64,000 nt of DNA from Paroedura picta (Eukaryota; Chordata; Lepidosauria; Squamata; Gekkonidae): positions 9,568,501 through 9,632,500 of the forward strand of contig NC_135373.1 in NCBI RefSeq assembly GCF_049243985.1. The letters run 5' to 3'. This document shows positions 29,140 to 40,880 of this stretch, piece by piece (position 1 is the stretch's first letter; every line of letters begins with the position of its first letter). Position numbers and translations under genes: made by a program. Under the pieces are notes generated by a model. The model was not told the origin of the DNA and ran no database searches. It worked only from the letters and a program-made list of their open reading frames with translations.

Positions 29140-29400
29140 GTGCTATAGGAGGGAGGATGGGGGGGGGCGATGGTAAGCAGCAGTTTAAGTTGACTTCAAC
29201 CAAATATCTTGCGGGAGAGCTCCCATTTGCAGGCCCTGCGGAACTGTTCGAGTTCCGTTTGGGCCCTGATCTCCTCCGGGAGCTCGTTCCACCAGGTAGG
29301 GGACCAGGATGGAGAAAGCTCTGGCCCTGGTTGAGGCCAGATGAGCCTCCCTGGGGCCAGGGATCACCAGGAAGTCCTAGAGCATAAGGCACTTCGGGGG
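29140..29400 (-). mobile_element. LINE 3' region (L2/CR1-like), reverse
   Basis: CAAATATCTTGCGGGAGAGC, CGGAACTGTTCGAGTTCCGT, GAGCTCGTTCCACCAGGTAG and CTCTGGCCCTGGTTGAGGCC, the reverse-strand form of the common LINE tail. Confidence 0.6.
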
Positions 29401-29814
29401 GGGGGGGTGTAAGCAGAAAGGCTTCTCTTCCCCTTAGTCCCTTACTGAGCTGACCCTAGAATAATTACCCCCCCAATATCTTGTTCTGATTAGCTCTGAC
29501 AATATTTGGCCACTGTGAGCTCTTCAATTGATCAATAGACTTCTTTTTGATGCAAAACCAGTCAGCATAGCTTCAAGGGAGCGGTCAGGCTAGCCACTTG
29601 GGGCTAATTGGGAACAATGTTGGGATGGATAATAGGGAAGCTCATCTTATCTGACAGATTCAGGTGGGTCTCCCTGTGGGCCTGAAGGGGCAGAACAAAG
29701 TTTGAGTCAAGGACAATTTTCAGACCAACAGATTTCAAGGGATAAACTTCTGTGTTCCAGGCCTACTTCTTCAAATATAATCAAACAGCATTTCTTCCCC
29801 AAAACATATAGGTC

Positions 29815-30118
29815 AGCCGTTCTCAACTTTTTGAGAAACCCCTGGAACATTCGTCAAGCTTTGAGAAATCCCAGAAATGATGCAATCATGCAAAATAGGG
29901 GTGGGAAGCCCAGCTGTGGACACGCCCACCCAGGGCCCCTCCAGACCCATCCCTGGCCATTTTGGGAGGGGTGGGCCAGGCTGACATGACATGATGTGAT
30001 CAGGTCACGTCACCCGATAAATGTTTTAACAAATTTTCAAAATATATTAAAAATTACCTCCCACCCATTTGGGAAACCCTTCCAGGGCTGTGAAGAAACC
30101 CCAGGGGTATCTGAAAGC
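29815..30118. mobile_element. hAT-like non-autonomous element (GTTCTCAACTTTTTGAG)
   Basis: GCCGTTCTCAACTTTTTGAG at the left and AAACCCCAGGGGTATCTG at the right, with a CACGCCCACCCAGGGCCCC middle. A partial copy lies at 22495-22650. Confidence 0.5.
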
Positions 30119-30228
30119 CAGGTATAAGTGGGGGTGGAATGGGGTGTTAACTGGCAGAACAGTTTAGCTAGAGTTTGGGGCATAATTAACAGAGCGATTA
30201 TAGCTGAGATGGGATCGAAGCCCTTACC

Positions 30229-30324
30229 CAGGGGTAGTCAAACTGTGGCCCTCCAGCATTCGCTGGCAGGGGCTCCTGGGAATTGTAGTCCATGGACATC
30301 TGGAGGGCCACAGTTTGACTACCC
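30229..30324. mobile_element. Palindromic hAT MITE, shortened and joined to another MITE
   Basis: The left arm lacks the central part, and the right end stops at GACTACCC, where the next element (CAGTGGTTCTCAAC) begins. Confidence 0.8.
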
Positions 30325-30736
30325 CAGTGGTTCTCAACTTTCCGCAACCCTTTAATCCAGTTCCTCATGTTGTGGTGACCCCCAACCATGAAATGATGCA
30401 AGTTGTCTTTCACAGAAATTAATTTTCGGTTTAATTCCACAGAAATTAAACCGACACTGACCAATGGCATGAAGATCCGTGGTTCATGATGATTGTATAT
30501 AAATTGTTTTTTTCCCCCGGGGTTTCTCAGTCCAGTTCTGCCTCTTGTCCCGCCATGCCGATCTCGCTCTTTTCCGCTGCTCCAGACAGACGAACACTCT
30601 ATCTCGATCTACCCCGCAAGGCTGTTGTGTGGATGGTGCTCCCCCTCCTGGCCAAGCTGCTTGCCTTGCCATGACCCCTGTGGAAAGAGTTGTTTGACCC
30701 CCAAAGGGTTCCTGACCCCCAGGTAGAGAACCACTG
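30325..30736. mobile_element. Charlie-like hAT MITE, copy 1
   Basis: Terminal inverted repeats CAGTGGTTCTCAAC and AGAGAACCACTG, an end type known from Charlie-group hAT elements. A second copy lies at 32564-32952. The interior (TCTCGATCTACCCCGCAAGG, GTTGTGTGGATGGTGC) has no transposase. Confidence 0.8.
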
Positions 30737-31072
30737 CCCTAAACAGAATCTTGTGAATGGCCCTCAATGGTAGAAAAGATTCTTCTGAGTCAATCGCTGG
30801 GCAGGGAGAGGGGTGTGACTCCCCTGCCCATAAACCAATCTCATTCTCAACCCCCATGGTCAGGTTCCACAACCTGGGGGTCAGCAAAAATGGCTCCTTG
30901 TTGGAGTGAGACAATTCCCTGATGGTTTCTGGGCCGTTCCTTCAAGTGTCACCCTCATGCTGCGTATCTTTGGTGCTGGTTGGGAGCCAAGTGCTCAGGG
31001 TAACATTTTGAAGTCAATGCACAAAGGAGAAAACAGGGGTCTCCAAACACAGGGCTTTTATGATAATCCACA

Positions 31073-31362
31073 AGAGCCAGTTTGGTGTTGTGTTTAGGAG
31101 TGTGGACTTCTAATCTGGCGAGCCGGGTTCGATTCTGTACTCCCTCACATGCAGCCAGCTGGGTGACCTTCGGCTCGCCACGGCACTGATAAAGCTGTTA
31201 TGACTGAGCAGTGATACCAGGGCTCTCTCAGCCTCACCCACCTCACAGGGTGTCTGTTGTGGGGAGAGGGAAGGAGATTGTAAACTGCTTTGAGCCTCCT
31301 TCGGGTAGAGAAAAGCGGCATATAAGAACCAACTCCTCCCCCTTCTCCTCCTTCTTCTTCAA
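31073..31362 (+). mobile_element. CTT-tail tRNA SINE, full length
   Basis: GAGCCAGTTTGGTGTTGTGT head, GCCGGGTTCGATTC B box, full body, AACCAACTCC then CTCCTTCTTCTTC. Confidence 0.9.
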
Positions 31363-32163
31363 TACAGTTTTATTTCAGCATGAAGTTCCACAGACTGTTG
31401 GGTTTTTGTATTTGCCTCATTTATAGCTCACTTTCCCCCTTCCCAAGTGGCTCACACTGTTCTCCCTTTCCCCATTCAAGCCTCACAACAACCCTGTGAG
31501 GGAGGTCAAGATGGACAGCCATCTTAAGTCTGCCTGTAGCAGGAGAAAAGAGCAAAACTAACCTTGAAGACTAACAAGCACCTTGAAGGCTAACAAGATT
31601 TGTGGCGGGGTGTGTGTGGAGTATTTGGAAGTCACTCCTCCCGATACCTGAAGAATTGAAAGAGGTATCTGAAAAAGTTCCTTCAGCTGCTCACTAAAGC
31701 TCCTCTCCTGCCCCAGATCTTTCCCTTCTTCAAGGTGTTTTTGGACTCTTGGGTTTTTTTTCTCCTGGGAGGTAGGTTAAACTAGGAGTGTGTCTGGCCA
31801 AAGCAATCTTCCATGGCAGAGTGGAGATTTTAACTCATGTCTCCCAGACCTAAGTCCAGGTCTCTAACTGCTATGCTACTCAAGAAAAAAGGAGCAGATG
31901 TTCACTGTGCAGTAGGGCGGGGTGGGGGGGCTTCCCCTCTATAGCAGGACTACCTCCCAGTACGTGAAACAGCGGACTGTAGTCTGCCAAAGCAAAAGCA
32001 GAAATGAAACAGTCTTTGACAAAACTCCTGTTTCCATCTCTTGCTGCCTTCTTTTTCTTCATCTTCCTTGCAACGACAGCTGCCAATCTCCAGGTGGACA
32101 AGGAACCACGCTGGGAGCCTGGTGACCAAAGTGTAGAACCAAACAGCCACCTTTATTCCTATA

Positions 32164-32563
32164 AGGTTATGCCATAACGTGGACAGGTTATAAAATACGT
32201 TTTCATGTCTGTTTCCTCAGTGGCCTGAATGGGTGAAACACTCATTCATTTAGACACATGGCACACACTAAATCCCGGAGATCATAGGCATGACATACTG
32301 CAATACTGATTTTCAAAACGGGATTGTTTGGAAGGACAAATGGGAGATGTAGGCTAGGCCACCTTGGACCAGTCCCCAGGGGGATTATTTTATTAATTGA
32401 CTTGATTTTGTCAAGGCTGGATGTGACTGGTTTGAGAAGAGAGAGCCAGGCGGTTGGCCGTCTTTGACCAAGCAGCAGAACAAGGTTTGAGTCCAGTGGC
32501 CTCATGATCAATCGGGTTTTAGTCTGGGCAGAAGCTTTCATGTGCCTCCAAAACCTTCTACCC
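32164..32563. repeat. Left copy of a local direct repeat
   Basis: TTATGCCATAAC, then TTATAAAATACGTTTTCATG, TGAAACACTCATTCATTT, TGACTTGATTTTGTCAAGGC, CAGAAGCTTTCATGTGC and CTTCTAC align in order with 32955-33790. The pair is separated by the Charlie-like MITE at 32564-32952. Confidence 0.8.
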
Positions 32564-32952
32564 CAGTGGTTCACAACCTTCCTAATGCCGTGACCCTATA
32601 ATACAGTTCCTCATGTTGTGGTGAGCCCTAACCATAAAATCATGCAAGGGTTCTTTCACAGCAATGAAACCAAAACTGACCAATGGCATGAAGATCCATT
32701 GTTCATGATTGTATATAAATTGTTTCCTCCCCCCCAGGGTTTCTCAGTTCAATTCTGCCTCTTGTCCCACCATGCTGATCTCACTGTTTTTCACTGCTCC
32801 AGACAGACGAAGGCTCTATCTCGATCTACCCCATAAGGCTGTTGTGTGGATGGTGCCCCCACCCCTGGCCAAGCTGCTTGCCCTGCAGCGATCCCTGTAA
32901 AAGGGTCGTTCGACCCCCAAAGGGTTCCCGACCCCGAGGTTGAGAACCACTG
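32564..32952. mobile_element. Charlie-like hAT MITE, copy 2
   Basis: CAGTGGTTCACAACC to GGTTGAGAACCACTG. It has the same interior as 30325-30736 and lies exactly between the two halves of the 32.2-33.8 kb direct repeat. Confidence 0.82.
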
Positions 32953-33790
32953 CCATAAATTTATGCCATAACATGGCCTGGTTATAAAACACGTTTTCAT
33001 GTCTATTTCCTTAGTGGCCTAAATAGGTGAAACACTCATTCATTTCGACCCATGGCATACACTAAGTTCCGGAGATCACTAGGCATGAAATACTGCAATA
33101 TCTATGCAGCTAAATGGAGAAGTTCAGAAACTGCTGCCAGAGGAGACTGGCTAAAGATGATGTTGAGCTTTGCAGACTCAGCTGGATTAATGGCACTCCT
33201 AAAGGACAATGACCTGGAGAAATATTATGAACACTGGACACCTTTCTGGAACTACATAAAGAAAATCTTTCCAGACTCTGCAATATTTTACAAAGCATAA
33301 AGAAAGCAGCACAGAACTCTAATTAATTTCTCTTAGCACAGGAGTTGGGTTTTTTTGTCCAGGAAGGTGAGCTGGGTGGGAAGTCAAATTTTAAGTTGTG
33401 ATTGTGATGTTTGTGTTATTTTTGTATGTGTTTTATGTTGTTGTTGTTTGTTCAGTGGTGATGTTGTTACTTGCAGATGTTCATAAGCATAATAAAATGT
33501 ACAAAATAATAATAATAAAAAAGAAATACTGCAATATCGATTTTCAAAGGGGGAATGTTAGGGAGGACGAATGGGAGAGAGAGGCTAGGCCACAATGAAC
33601 TAGTCCCCAGAGGGAATAATTTTATTAATTGACTTGATTTCATCAAGGCTGGATGTGACTGGTTCGAGAAGAGAGGTTGGCCGTCTTGGACCAAGCAGCA
33701 GAACAAAATTTGGGTCCAGTGTACCCATGAAAACCAACAAGGTTTTAATCTGGGCAGAAGCTTTCATGTGCTTCCAAAATCTTCTACTCG
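32953..33790. repeat. Right copy of the local direct repeat, split by an L1
   Basis: The copy runs 32953-33102, is interrupted by a LINE (33103-33522), and continues to about 33790 with the same CAGAAGCTTTCATGTGC end as the left copy. Confidence 0.8.
33087..33538 (+). mobile_element. 5'-truncated L1 LINE with 16-bp target duplication
   Basis: The perfect duplication GAAATACTGCAATATC lies at 33087-33102 and 33523-33538. The 420-bp insert encodes the last part of an L1 ORF2 (GDWLKMMLSFADSAGLMALL, then HWTPFWNYIKKIF), a stop at 33298-33300, and a 3' UTR ending in AATAAAATG and an AATAATAAT/A-rich tail. The duplication, tail and truncation are the standard marks of target-primed insertion. Its perfect duplication suggests a fairly recent event. 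Confidence 0.88.
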
Positions 33791-34229
33791 GACATTTTCT
33801 TCGTTGGTCTTCAAGATGCTGCTGGACTCAAAAGTTTGCCAGGCCCAAGGTCAGCCAAGTGGAGATTCGAACCCAGATTCCCCAGGCACTTTAACACCAC
33901 CTTGTGAAAGAAGCCAACAGAACTAGTTCTCCTCTCAGCACATCCAACTCTTCATGCTGCTTTTAATATTAAATATCCAGTATTTTTTAACACAGAGACC
34001 CCCAAGCTGCCTTAGGCACATAAGGAGGAGGCACATAAATTGCTAAACTACCAAATATTTGGGGAAAAGAAATCTCATTCGTCATAGGAAAGCACCAACA
34101 TCTGGAGGGGAAAACAAGATAAAAAGTTAGGGACACGTTTCCTAACTGCGACTCCCCCCCCCAAAAAAAAACACCTTGAGACCCTCCCAACCACAGCGCC
34201 CCCTGGCACCGCCCTCCGCTCCCTTGCAT

Positions 34230-35250
34230 CTCCCCGATACCTGGAAGTTCCCACGCGGTCAGGATCTCCTTGTATGGTCCGTGACGTATGCGGAACGCGA
34301 GGGAATCCCCTCCCCTTTCCAGCTGGCGGGGCGGTCCGAGTGACTCAACGTGAGCCAGGAAGGGACACGCACTCGCTGGACCGCAACAGAGAACCGCGTG
34401 GCGGCGAGAGGAGAGGACGAGGCGTGCGAGGTAGCCGCTGGGATCGGGGCAAGGGTGGACGGGATGGGGGGGGGGGGTGTTAGGGAGGCGATTTCCTTAA
34501 CTTTGGGTTATTTGCCTGACAGATTTGAACGGACTTTGTTAATTTCAGTAAGATTGTGGTGGGGTGGGGGGCACCCACGTGTACTCACACACACCCTAGT
34601 CGAGTACTTTCCGCCTGCGTGTTTACCTCCCCCCCCCAAAAAAAAATCTCTGCCCCCAGGATTTTCCCGTAACTGGGATTCGATCGGACCCTCCGCTGAG
34701 GTCATTACCTGCCCGTAGGCAACCGGCAGCCTCTCCCCCGCCGCCCCATTTGTTCTCTATGTTCTTGCGCGACTTTTGCGTTGATTCTCTCCCCGAACGG
34801 GGCGCGATCCTACGCACCGTTTCCCGTAAGTCACGCCGGTGTAGCCCGGTTTGGATCGTTCCGGCTGCCTGCTGAGACCCTCTGCCTGACCGTGGCAAAA
34901 AAGCCCCCACCTCAATCCTGACCCCTAAACCCAGACCCACTTCCGTCCGCTAACCCCCTCTGTCTGCCACCGACCCTCCGCCCACCCCGTCCTTGCCCGG
35001 TCATTGCCCCGATCCTCAAGCCCCGCGCCCATCCCATAATGTGCCCGCCCGCTTCCCCTTCTCGACCCCTCGCGTTGCCTCTCCGCCGGCTTCTTCCTCT
35101 TTTCTCCCCCGAAGCTGAAGATACGACCCATCCGCTGGGGGCCCCAGGCCAGTCTTTAACTTCGACGCCCCCCCCCCCGCCGCTAAAAACCGGATTGATT
35201 TCGGAGTCATTGCAAACTCTTCAAAGGTCTGTGGGACCACTGAGCGGTTA
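34230..35250 (+). promoter_or_regulatory. CpG-rich promoter-like region, probable BTG gene 5' end
   Basis: High CpG content, non-repetitive in the first 250 bases, with CCGTGACGTATGCGG (CRE-like), GGCGGGGCGG (GC box) and GAGTGACTCAACG (AP-1-like) between 34275 and 34350. GCGAG|GTAGCC near 34430 is a possible donor of a non-coding first exon. The first coding exon of the BTG gene at 45786 has an acceptor before its ATG, so an upstream untranslated exon must exist. The 11-kb distance and the link to this island are inference. A divergent gene on the minus strand is the alternative. Confidence 0.45.
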
Positions 35251-35377
35251 TTGTCGTATTAGTTGCTGGGGATGCCAACCTCCAGGTAGGACCTGGAGCC
35301 CCCACCCCACTCCGGGTATTACTCCTCACTCTCCTGTCACTCCCCCAAGAGAAAAGGGATTATTTGGAGGGTGGACT

Positions 35378-35466
35378 AGGGGTAGTCAACCTGTGGTCCT
35401 CCAGATGTTCATGGACTACAATTGTAGTCCATGAGTATCTGGATGACCACAGGCTGACTACCCCTG
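35378..35466. mobile_element. Palindromic hAT MITE (GTAGTCAACC subtype), short
   Basis: An 89-bp hairpin made only of the outer arms, with TGTAGTCCATG joined directly to its complement. GGACTA lies on both sides. Confidence 0.85.
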
Positions 35467-36265
35467 GACTAGAGCACTGGCCCCACTGAGTCTCCGTCTC
35501 CATGTGCTTCCCAACCTGGATCTGGCAACCCTATCCCTACCCATGTTCTGCTTGTGGCTGGGGGGGGGGGAGACATGTGACCACCCCAGTATAAGGTGTC
35601 CCCCCCTTCATATCTTGAACCAATCTTGCCCATTCTGGGTTGGAAAATCCAGGTAGATTTGGGGGCAGTGATGGAGTAGGGGGTGAACTTTGAACTTTTG
35701 CTATGCTATGAAATGCTAAGATTCCTAAAATGCCCGTTTCAGGGTTTAAAACCTTGTATGTGACAATGCAACGTTCTGTAACTTGGCTCCTTTTTGTTAA
35801 CTTGTTTTTTTGTTTCTGTGTGACTTGGCTTCTGGAATTATTTCTTAATCACAAGGCCTCGTTTATGAGAAGGATGTATTTGACTATCTCTTGAAATGCG
35901 GCCAATATTACCAATGTTGATGTGTTACTCTGTTTCCAAGGCCAGTGGAAGTAACTGGAATTGTTTATACTCCCCAGGGGAGACGGGCAAAGGGACGGAT
36001 ATTGCCTTTTGGGGACCCTTTCCCGGTGAATTAGCAAAATGGTATAAGGGTGGTCCGGGGGGGGGGGGATGTGCAAATGGTGGTTATCGGTTATATAATT
36101 TCGTGTGACTCTATTGTTCTATACACAGGTTCTTTTGAGACTACCCTACCTGTGTTACTTTGTTGCCCTGGGCCATCAATCGGGTCTGGGGAGGAGAGAG
36201 ACCTCAGGGAGCTATGATGCCCTGAAGGCCACCCCTCCAGAGAAACTCGCCCCTTTTGTCTAGAG

Positions 36266-36403
36266 CAGGGATAGTCAAACTGCGGCCCTCCAGATGTCCA
36301 TGGACTACAATTCCCATGAGCCCCCTGCCAGCGAATGCTGGCAGGGGGCTCATGGGAATTGTAGTCCATGGACATCTGGAGGGCTGCAGTTTGACTACCC
36401 CTG
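36266..36403. mobile_element. Palindromic hAT MITE, full length
   Basis: 138-bp hairpin with a perfect target duplication GTCTAGAG (36258-36265 and 36404-36411). Confidence 0.93.
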
Positions 36404-36944
36404 GTCTAGAGATTAGTGGGAATTCGGAGAGATCTCTGGGGCCCACCAGGAGGTTGGCAACCTGACCTCCAACTTCCTCTGTCCGTGGTAGGGAGTTGGA
36501 TTCTCAAGTGGGCCAAGGGTTTTAGATGCAGGAAGAGCAAAGCAATGAAACCTTGTGACGTGTGGCATCAGGTCAGAAATGGTGGCCTGGGCCCGCACAG
36601 GTTGGCAGGGGCTCATGGTAACTGTAGTCCTTTGGCCACCCCTCCCTAAGACACTTGATCCCAGCCCCTCACCCTTCTTGGGTGTTCCCTTGACCTGCTA
36701 ATCTGTACATTACATTGTCCGCTAATCTTTCGTTTGTTCTGGCCTGGTTGACCCCAGATTAGCCCGGTCTTGTTAGATCTCAGTAGGCCTGATTTGTTCC
36801 TGCAGGGCAGACCCAGGGTTGCTACCCACGGGCAGACCATGCTCAAACCCGCCCCCGCCCCCCTAAGGGCAGATGAGTCAGCGGTAAATTGATGGCACTT
36901 CCCACCCTACGCAATATTTTGCATCCCAATCTTGATTGTAGGAA

Positions 36945-37125
36945 GAGAAGGAGCTGATCAGGTGGTTTCCCCCCCCATCTCTTTTATGTGCCGTGGGGTT
37001 TTCAAGGGAGGAGACTGGAAAAGATGGTTTGCCGTGGCCTGCCTCCAGACTTCCTGGTGGTCTCTCTTCCAAATACTAGCCAGGGCTGACCCTGGTTCGC
37101 TCCCAAGTTCTAAACAAGATCACAG
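36945..37125 (-). mobile_element. 5S-rRNA-like SINE, diverged
   Basis: GTGGGGTTTTCAAGGGAGGA, GGTTTGCCGTGGCCTGCCTC, CTTCCAAATACTAGCCAGGG and CTGACCCTGGTTCGCTCCCA are in the order expected for the reverse strand of this SINE. Confidence 0.5.
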
Positions 37126-38040
37126 TAGCATGGGTTTTTTTTTTTCCCATACACCTTTCCAGAGGCTAAATTGAGGGGGATGCAACCTCACATACCTTGT
37201 GGCCCCTACCTGTGTTCCTTCCAGTTTGTATGGAAGGAGACCCTCCCAAATGTCATGTGACCATTATCAATCAATCAAATACCTTTATTGGCATAATAAT
37301 GTGACTGTTATGCCAATAAAGGTTCTCTCTGTCTGTCTGTCTGTCTCTCTCTGTCATGTGATTAAGGGCTTTTTGCATTGTCTAGCTTAGACTGGTGCGA
37401 AAGGAATATGCTATGAATCAGAAGGATCACCTAGGAAACTATTGGAATAAGTGTAGGATCGGGGGGGGGGGGGCAGAGGCCTTGTTTCTCATGCAAAGGG
37501 GCTCAATCCCCACCATCTAAAACAATTTCCCTTGTTCTCTGTGTTATCCTCACAACAACCCTGCAAGGTGGGTTAGGCCGAGAGGCTGGCCCAAGGTCAC
37601 CCAGTAAATTTCCACGGCAAAGTGGGGGATTCGACCCTGGGCCTACCAGCTCTTAGTCTGATTCCTTAACCTCTACATTTTAGAGTGGTATAGTGCTTTG
37701 AGGTCATACTGGCAGTGGAGTCATGAGAGAGAGCAGATCATATTTCTTAATTCAGATCAGAATTGGATTAGACCCGGTTGTGAAGGGAGAGCCCTTCGGG
37801 GGCTTGAACCTCCTTGATCAGGAGCAGTGTGGTCTGTGTACTATTCGGTGGGACCAACAGCGGAACAGATCTTTGACTTTGGAAGTCTGGGCTCAGGTGG
37901 ACCATTGGTCTGACCCAGCAAGACCGTTCCTGTCGGCCTCCCGAAATCCCATGTGCCTGCCTGTGGTGCTCCTAATGTTTTAAGGGTCTTCTGGAGTGTG
38001 ACAAAGACATGTTTGCCAGGGTTGGCAGTGCACATGAGGT

Positions 38041-38305
38041 TGCAGTGTGGTGTAGTGGCACACTGTAATCTGGAGAACTGGGTTTGATCCCCCACTCTCC
38101 ACATATAGCCAGCTGGGTGACCTTGAGCTGGTCACAGTTCGCTTAGAGCTGTTTGTGCAGAGCAGTTCTCTTAGAGCTCTCTCAGCTCCACAGAACTCCC
38201 AGGGGGTTGGTTTTGGGGAGATGAAAGGAAATGTTTTTTTGTAAGCCACTTTGGCACTTTTTCAGGTAGTAGAAAGCGGGGTATGAAAAACAGCTCTCCT
38301 TCCTG
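38041..38305 (+). mobile_element. CTT-tail tRNA SINE, diverged
   Basis: GCAGTGTGGTGTAGTGG head, GGGTTTGATCCCCCACT, ATAGCCAGCTGGGTGACC, TAAGCCACTTTGGC, and a CAGCTCTCCTTCC tail. Confidence 0.82.
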
Positions 38306-39026
38306 CTTTGGGGGGGGGCATGCACTTTTGCCTTTGAGAAATGTCTGAGAAACATCTGCCAGGTGGGGTTTGTCATAGGGCTGGAACCCTGTGGTGGGGC
38401 GCTGGTTTTTGTTTCTGTTGTCTCTCAGAAAGGAGTGGCGCGAAGCATTTGCGCTCCCAGCCATCTGCTTGTGATCCTCCTGTAACCATTTGACACCTTG
38501 GGGTGCTGAAGAAAAGGGATTTGGCCAGGACTGTGGGGCGAGCTTCGGATACTGGTCTCCTAAGGGCTGGAGTGTACAGTGGTTCACTTTGCATGTGTGC
38601 GTTCCCAGAACCCGATTGAGCTGCGCATGGCTGGGAAAAATTCACAGCTTGTCAGATTCACTTCTGGCTTGGCCAGGACGCTGCCCTTCTTAACCACCCA
38701 GTTCCCTTCGAATGTGTGGGCATGCCACGTGGGTGCAGCAGGGATTTCCCCATGGGGAAGTTGTAAACCACAGAGGTGGAGAGTTTAACAATATACACTG
38801 GGGCCTTCCCCCACCTCCTCCCTGGAGTGCCATTTGGGAAACGGAAGAGGGGGGGGGCAGCGATTTCATCAGAGGCAGGGTTATCCTAACATCCCTATTT
38901 AGCAATGCAGGTTTTTCTTTTCTTAAATGTTCTAACATCTAGCAATACGATGGACAGAAAGCAGGGCATATTTTGATCAAAATGCTCCCAGAGCTATGTA
39001 TGTACTCATTGCAAGTTTGGTTAGAG

Positions 39027-39245
39027 CAGGGGTAGTCAAACTGCGGCCCTCCAGATGTCCATGGACTACAATTCCCAGGAAATGCTTTTGCCCACAGGAA
39101 GGCCACAGAGCAGCAGGCCTACTAGCACCCGTTCTTTCCCTGGGTGCAATGAGCCTGCCTGCTCTGTGGCCTTCCTGGGGGCAAAAGCATTTCCTGGGAA
39201 TTGTAGTCCATGGACATCTGGAGGGCCGCAGTTTGACTACCCCTG
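39027..39245. mobile_element. Long palindromic hAT MITE variant, 219 bp
   Basis: The outer arms are identical to the 136-bp family, but the centre carries a different stem (AGGAAATGCTTTTGCC with its complement, then a GGCCACAGAGCAG stem) around a loop of about 30 bases. A perfect target duplication GGTTAGAG lies at 39019-39026 and 39246-39253. A half copy of the variant lies at about 47640-47788. Confidence 0.9.
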
Positions 39246-39326
39246 GGTTAGAGGGAGGGGGTGTAGGACAAAGTCTGTATGTATGGGAGAATCAGAACTG
39301 GCTTTTGGTCTCAGAGACTTGAAATG

Positions 39327-39442
39327 CCGAACTGTGGTCTCCAAATGCCTATAGACTACAATTCCCACAAGCCCCTGCTGGCAGGGGCTCATGGGGAGTG
39401 TAGTCCATGGACATCTGGAACTGTGCAGTTTGGCCACCCCTG
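39327..39442. mobile_element. hAT MITE, older GTGGCCAAACTG-type copy
   Basis: CGAACTGTGGTCTCCAAATG ... CTGTGCAGTTTGGCCACCCC, a hairpin with several mismatches, 81 bp after the long variant. Confidence 0.7.
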
Positions 39443-40229
39443 CTTGATAGCCGCCTCATCACCTTCTGGGGTAGCAGAAAGTGAAACAGGAGAGCTGCTC
39501 AGCTGCAGAAGAGAAAAACACCGTCTCTCTCTTTACCTTTCACTGTCTTTGCTTTGGGCACAGGGAAGAACAAGCTGGAAAGTCCAGACTTTGTCCTGGG
39601 GATCCCGGCCTTTGGAAAGCCCTTCCTGCTATCCCTCCCTCCCTACTTGAGGAAAGGACAGAGTTTCCCCAGGAGGGCTGGTGGAGAAGCAAAGACACTG
39701 AGGGCTAATAAACTTCACCTCCGTTCTTGTTTTGCTTTCAGTCTTGCAAGGAGCTGAAGGAGGGGGAAGTTTGGAAACCCTACTGGCCAAGGAAATAAGC
39801 CGGGAACCCCCACTGCCCCACTCTTGATTTTTTAGGGTTTCATCCTCCAGGTGGGGCCTGGAGATCTCCTGAAATCCGGACTGATCTCCAGATGACCAAG
39901 ATCAGGTTCCCTGGAGAAAATGGCTACGTTTTAGGTGGGCCTTAAGCCATTGTACCTTAATGGGGTTCCTCTCCTTCCTAAACCTTGCTATCCCCAGCTT
40001 CTACCCCCCCCCAAAAAAAAAAAATCTCCAGGTATTTCCCAAAAAGACCCAAACTTCAAGATAGGGGCAGTGGGCTGTCAGGAACAGTGGCTCATGACTG
40101 AGAACCTGACCATCTCAGCACAGTGCATCTGATGAAAGGGGGGGGGAGGACTGACTGAGGAAAGAGGCTGCAGAAACGCAAAAATCCCAAGTCTAAACCA
40201 CAGAACTGACGCAAAGCTGAAGCGCCAAA

Positions 40230-40350
40230 GTGACGTATAGGGAGTGCTGCTGAGTCACAGCTGACCTACGGCCACCCGGTAGGGTTTTCAAGGTCAGAGA
40301 TGGTCAGACCCTGTTTGCCATGGGCTGGCTCTGTGCCACGGTCCTGCCAT
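40230..40350 (-). mobile_element. 5S-rRNA-like SINE, 3' fragment
   Basis: GAGTCACAGCTGACCTACGG followed by CACCCGGTAGGGTTTTCAAG matches the tail of the 5S-like SINE in reverse. Confidence 0.4.
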
Positions 40351-40627
40351 GCAAAGGTGCAAAGTTACGCAGGTCCTGTGATTTCGCTTCCAGTGGATTC
40401 CTGGGGGGCGGAATTGGATGATTTGGAATGGCTGCCTCGTTTTTGATAGGGACAGCCCTGTTTATCTGTATCAGGAGAAAAGAGCAAGTCCAGTCGCACC
40501 TTGAAGACTAACAAAATTTGTGTCCGGGGATGAGCTTTCGGGAGTTGCTGCTCACTTCATACCCTACCATAAATTTCGCTCCTCATTTTTGTGATTGCAA
40601 AAGGATTCTCTCAAGAAGACGAAGGGT

Positions 40628-40880
40628 TGTTGTTGTTTTTTTTGGACCCTGCTTTTCACTATCCAAAGGAGCCCCCAACTGGCTTACAGACACCTTCCCC
40701 TTCCTCTGTCCACAACGGACACCCTGGGAGGTTGGTGGGAGTGAGAGAGCTCTGGGAGAACAGCTCCAAGAGAACCGTGACTGGCCCAAGGTCACCCAGC
40801 TGGCTGCATGTGGAGGAGTGGGGAATCAAAGCTGGTTCTCCCGATAGAGCCCGCTGCTCTTTAACCTCTACACTGCACTG
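40628..40880 (-). mobile_element. CTT-tail tRNA SINE, diverged
   Basis: A GTTGTTGTT tail in place of CTT, CCCTGCTTTTCACTATCC, CAAGGTCACCCAGCTGGC and the head CAGTGCAGTGTAGAGGTTAA (minus strand). Confidence 0.78.

Larger units (their letters stand above)
22361..34229. other. Intergenic, repeat-rich; no gene recognised
   Basis: Between SPACA6 and the CpG region I see SINEs, LINE tails, hAT MITEs, microsatellites and several unclassified repeats (listed separately), with no spliced coding pattern. Short unassigned stretches at about 24000-24240, 26000-26500, 28260-28700 and 33800-34230 show no signal that I can name. Confidence 0.6.
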
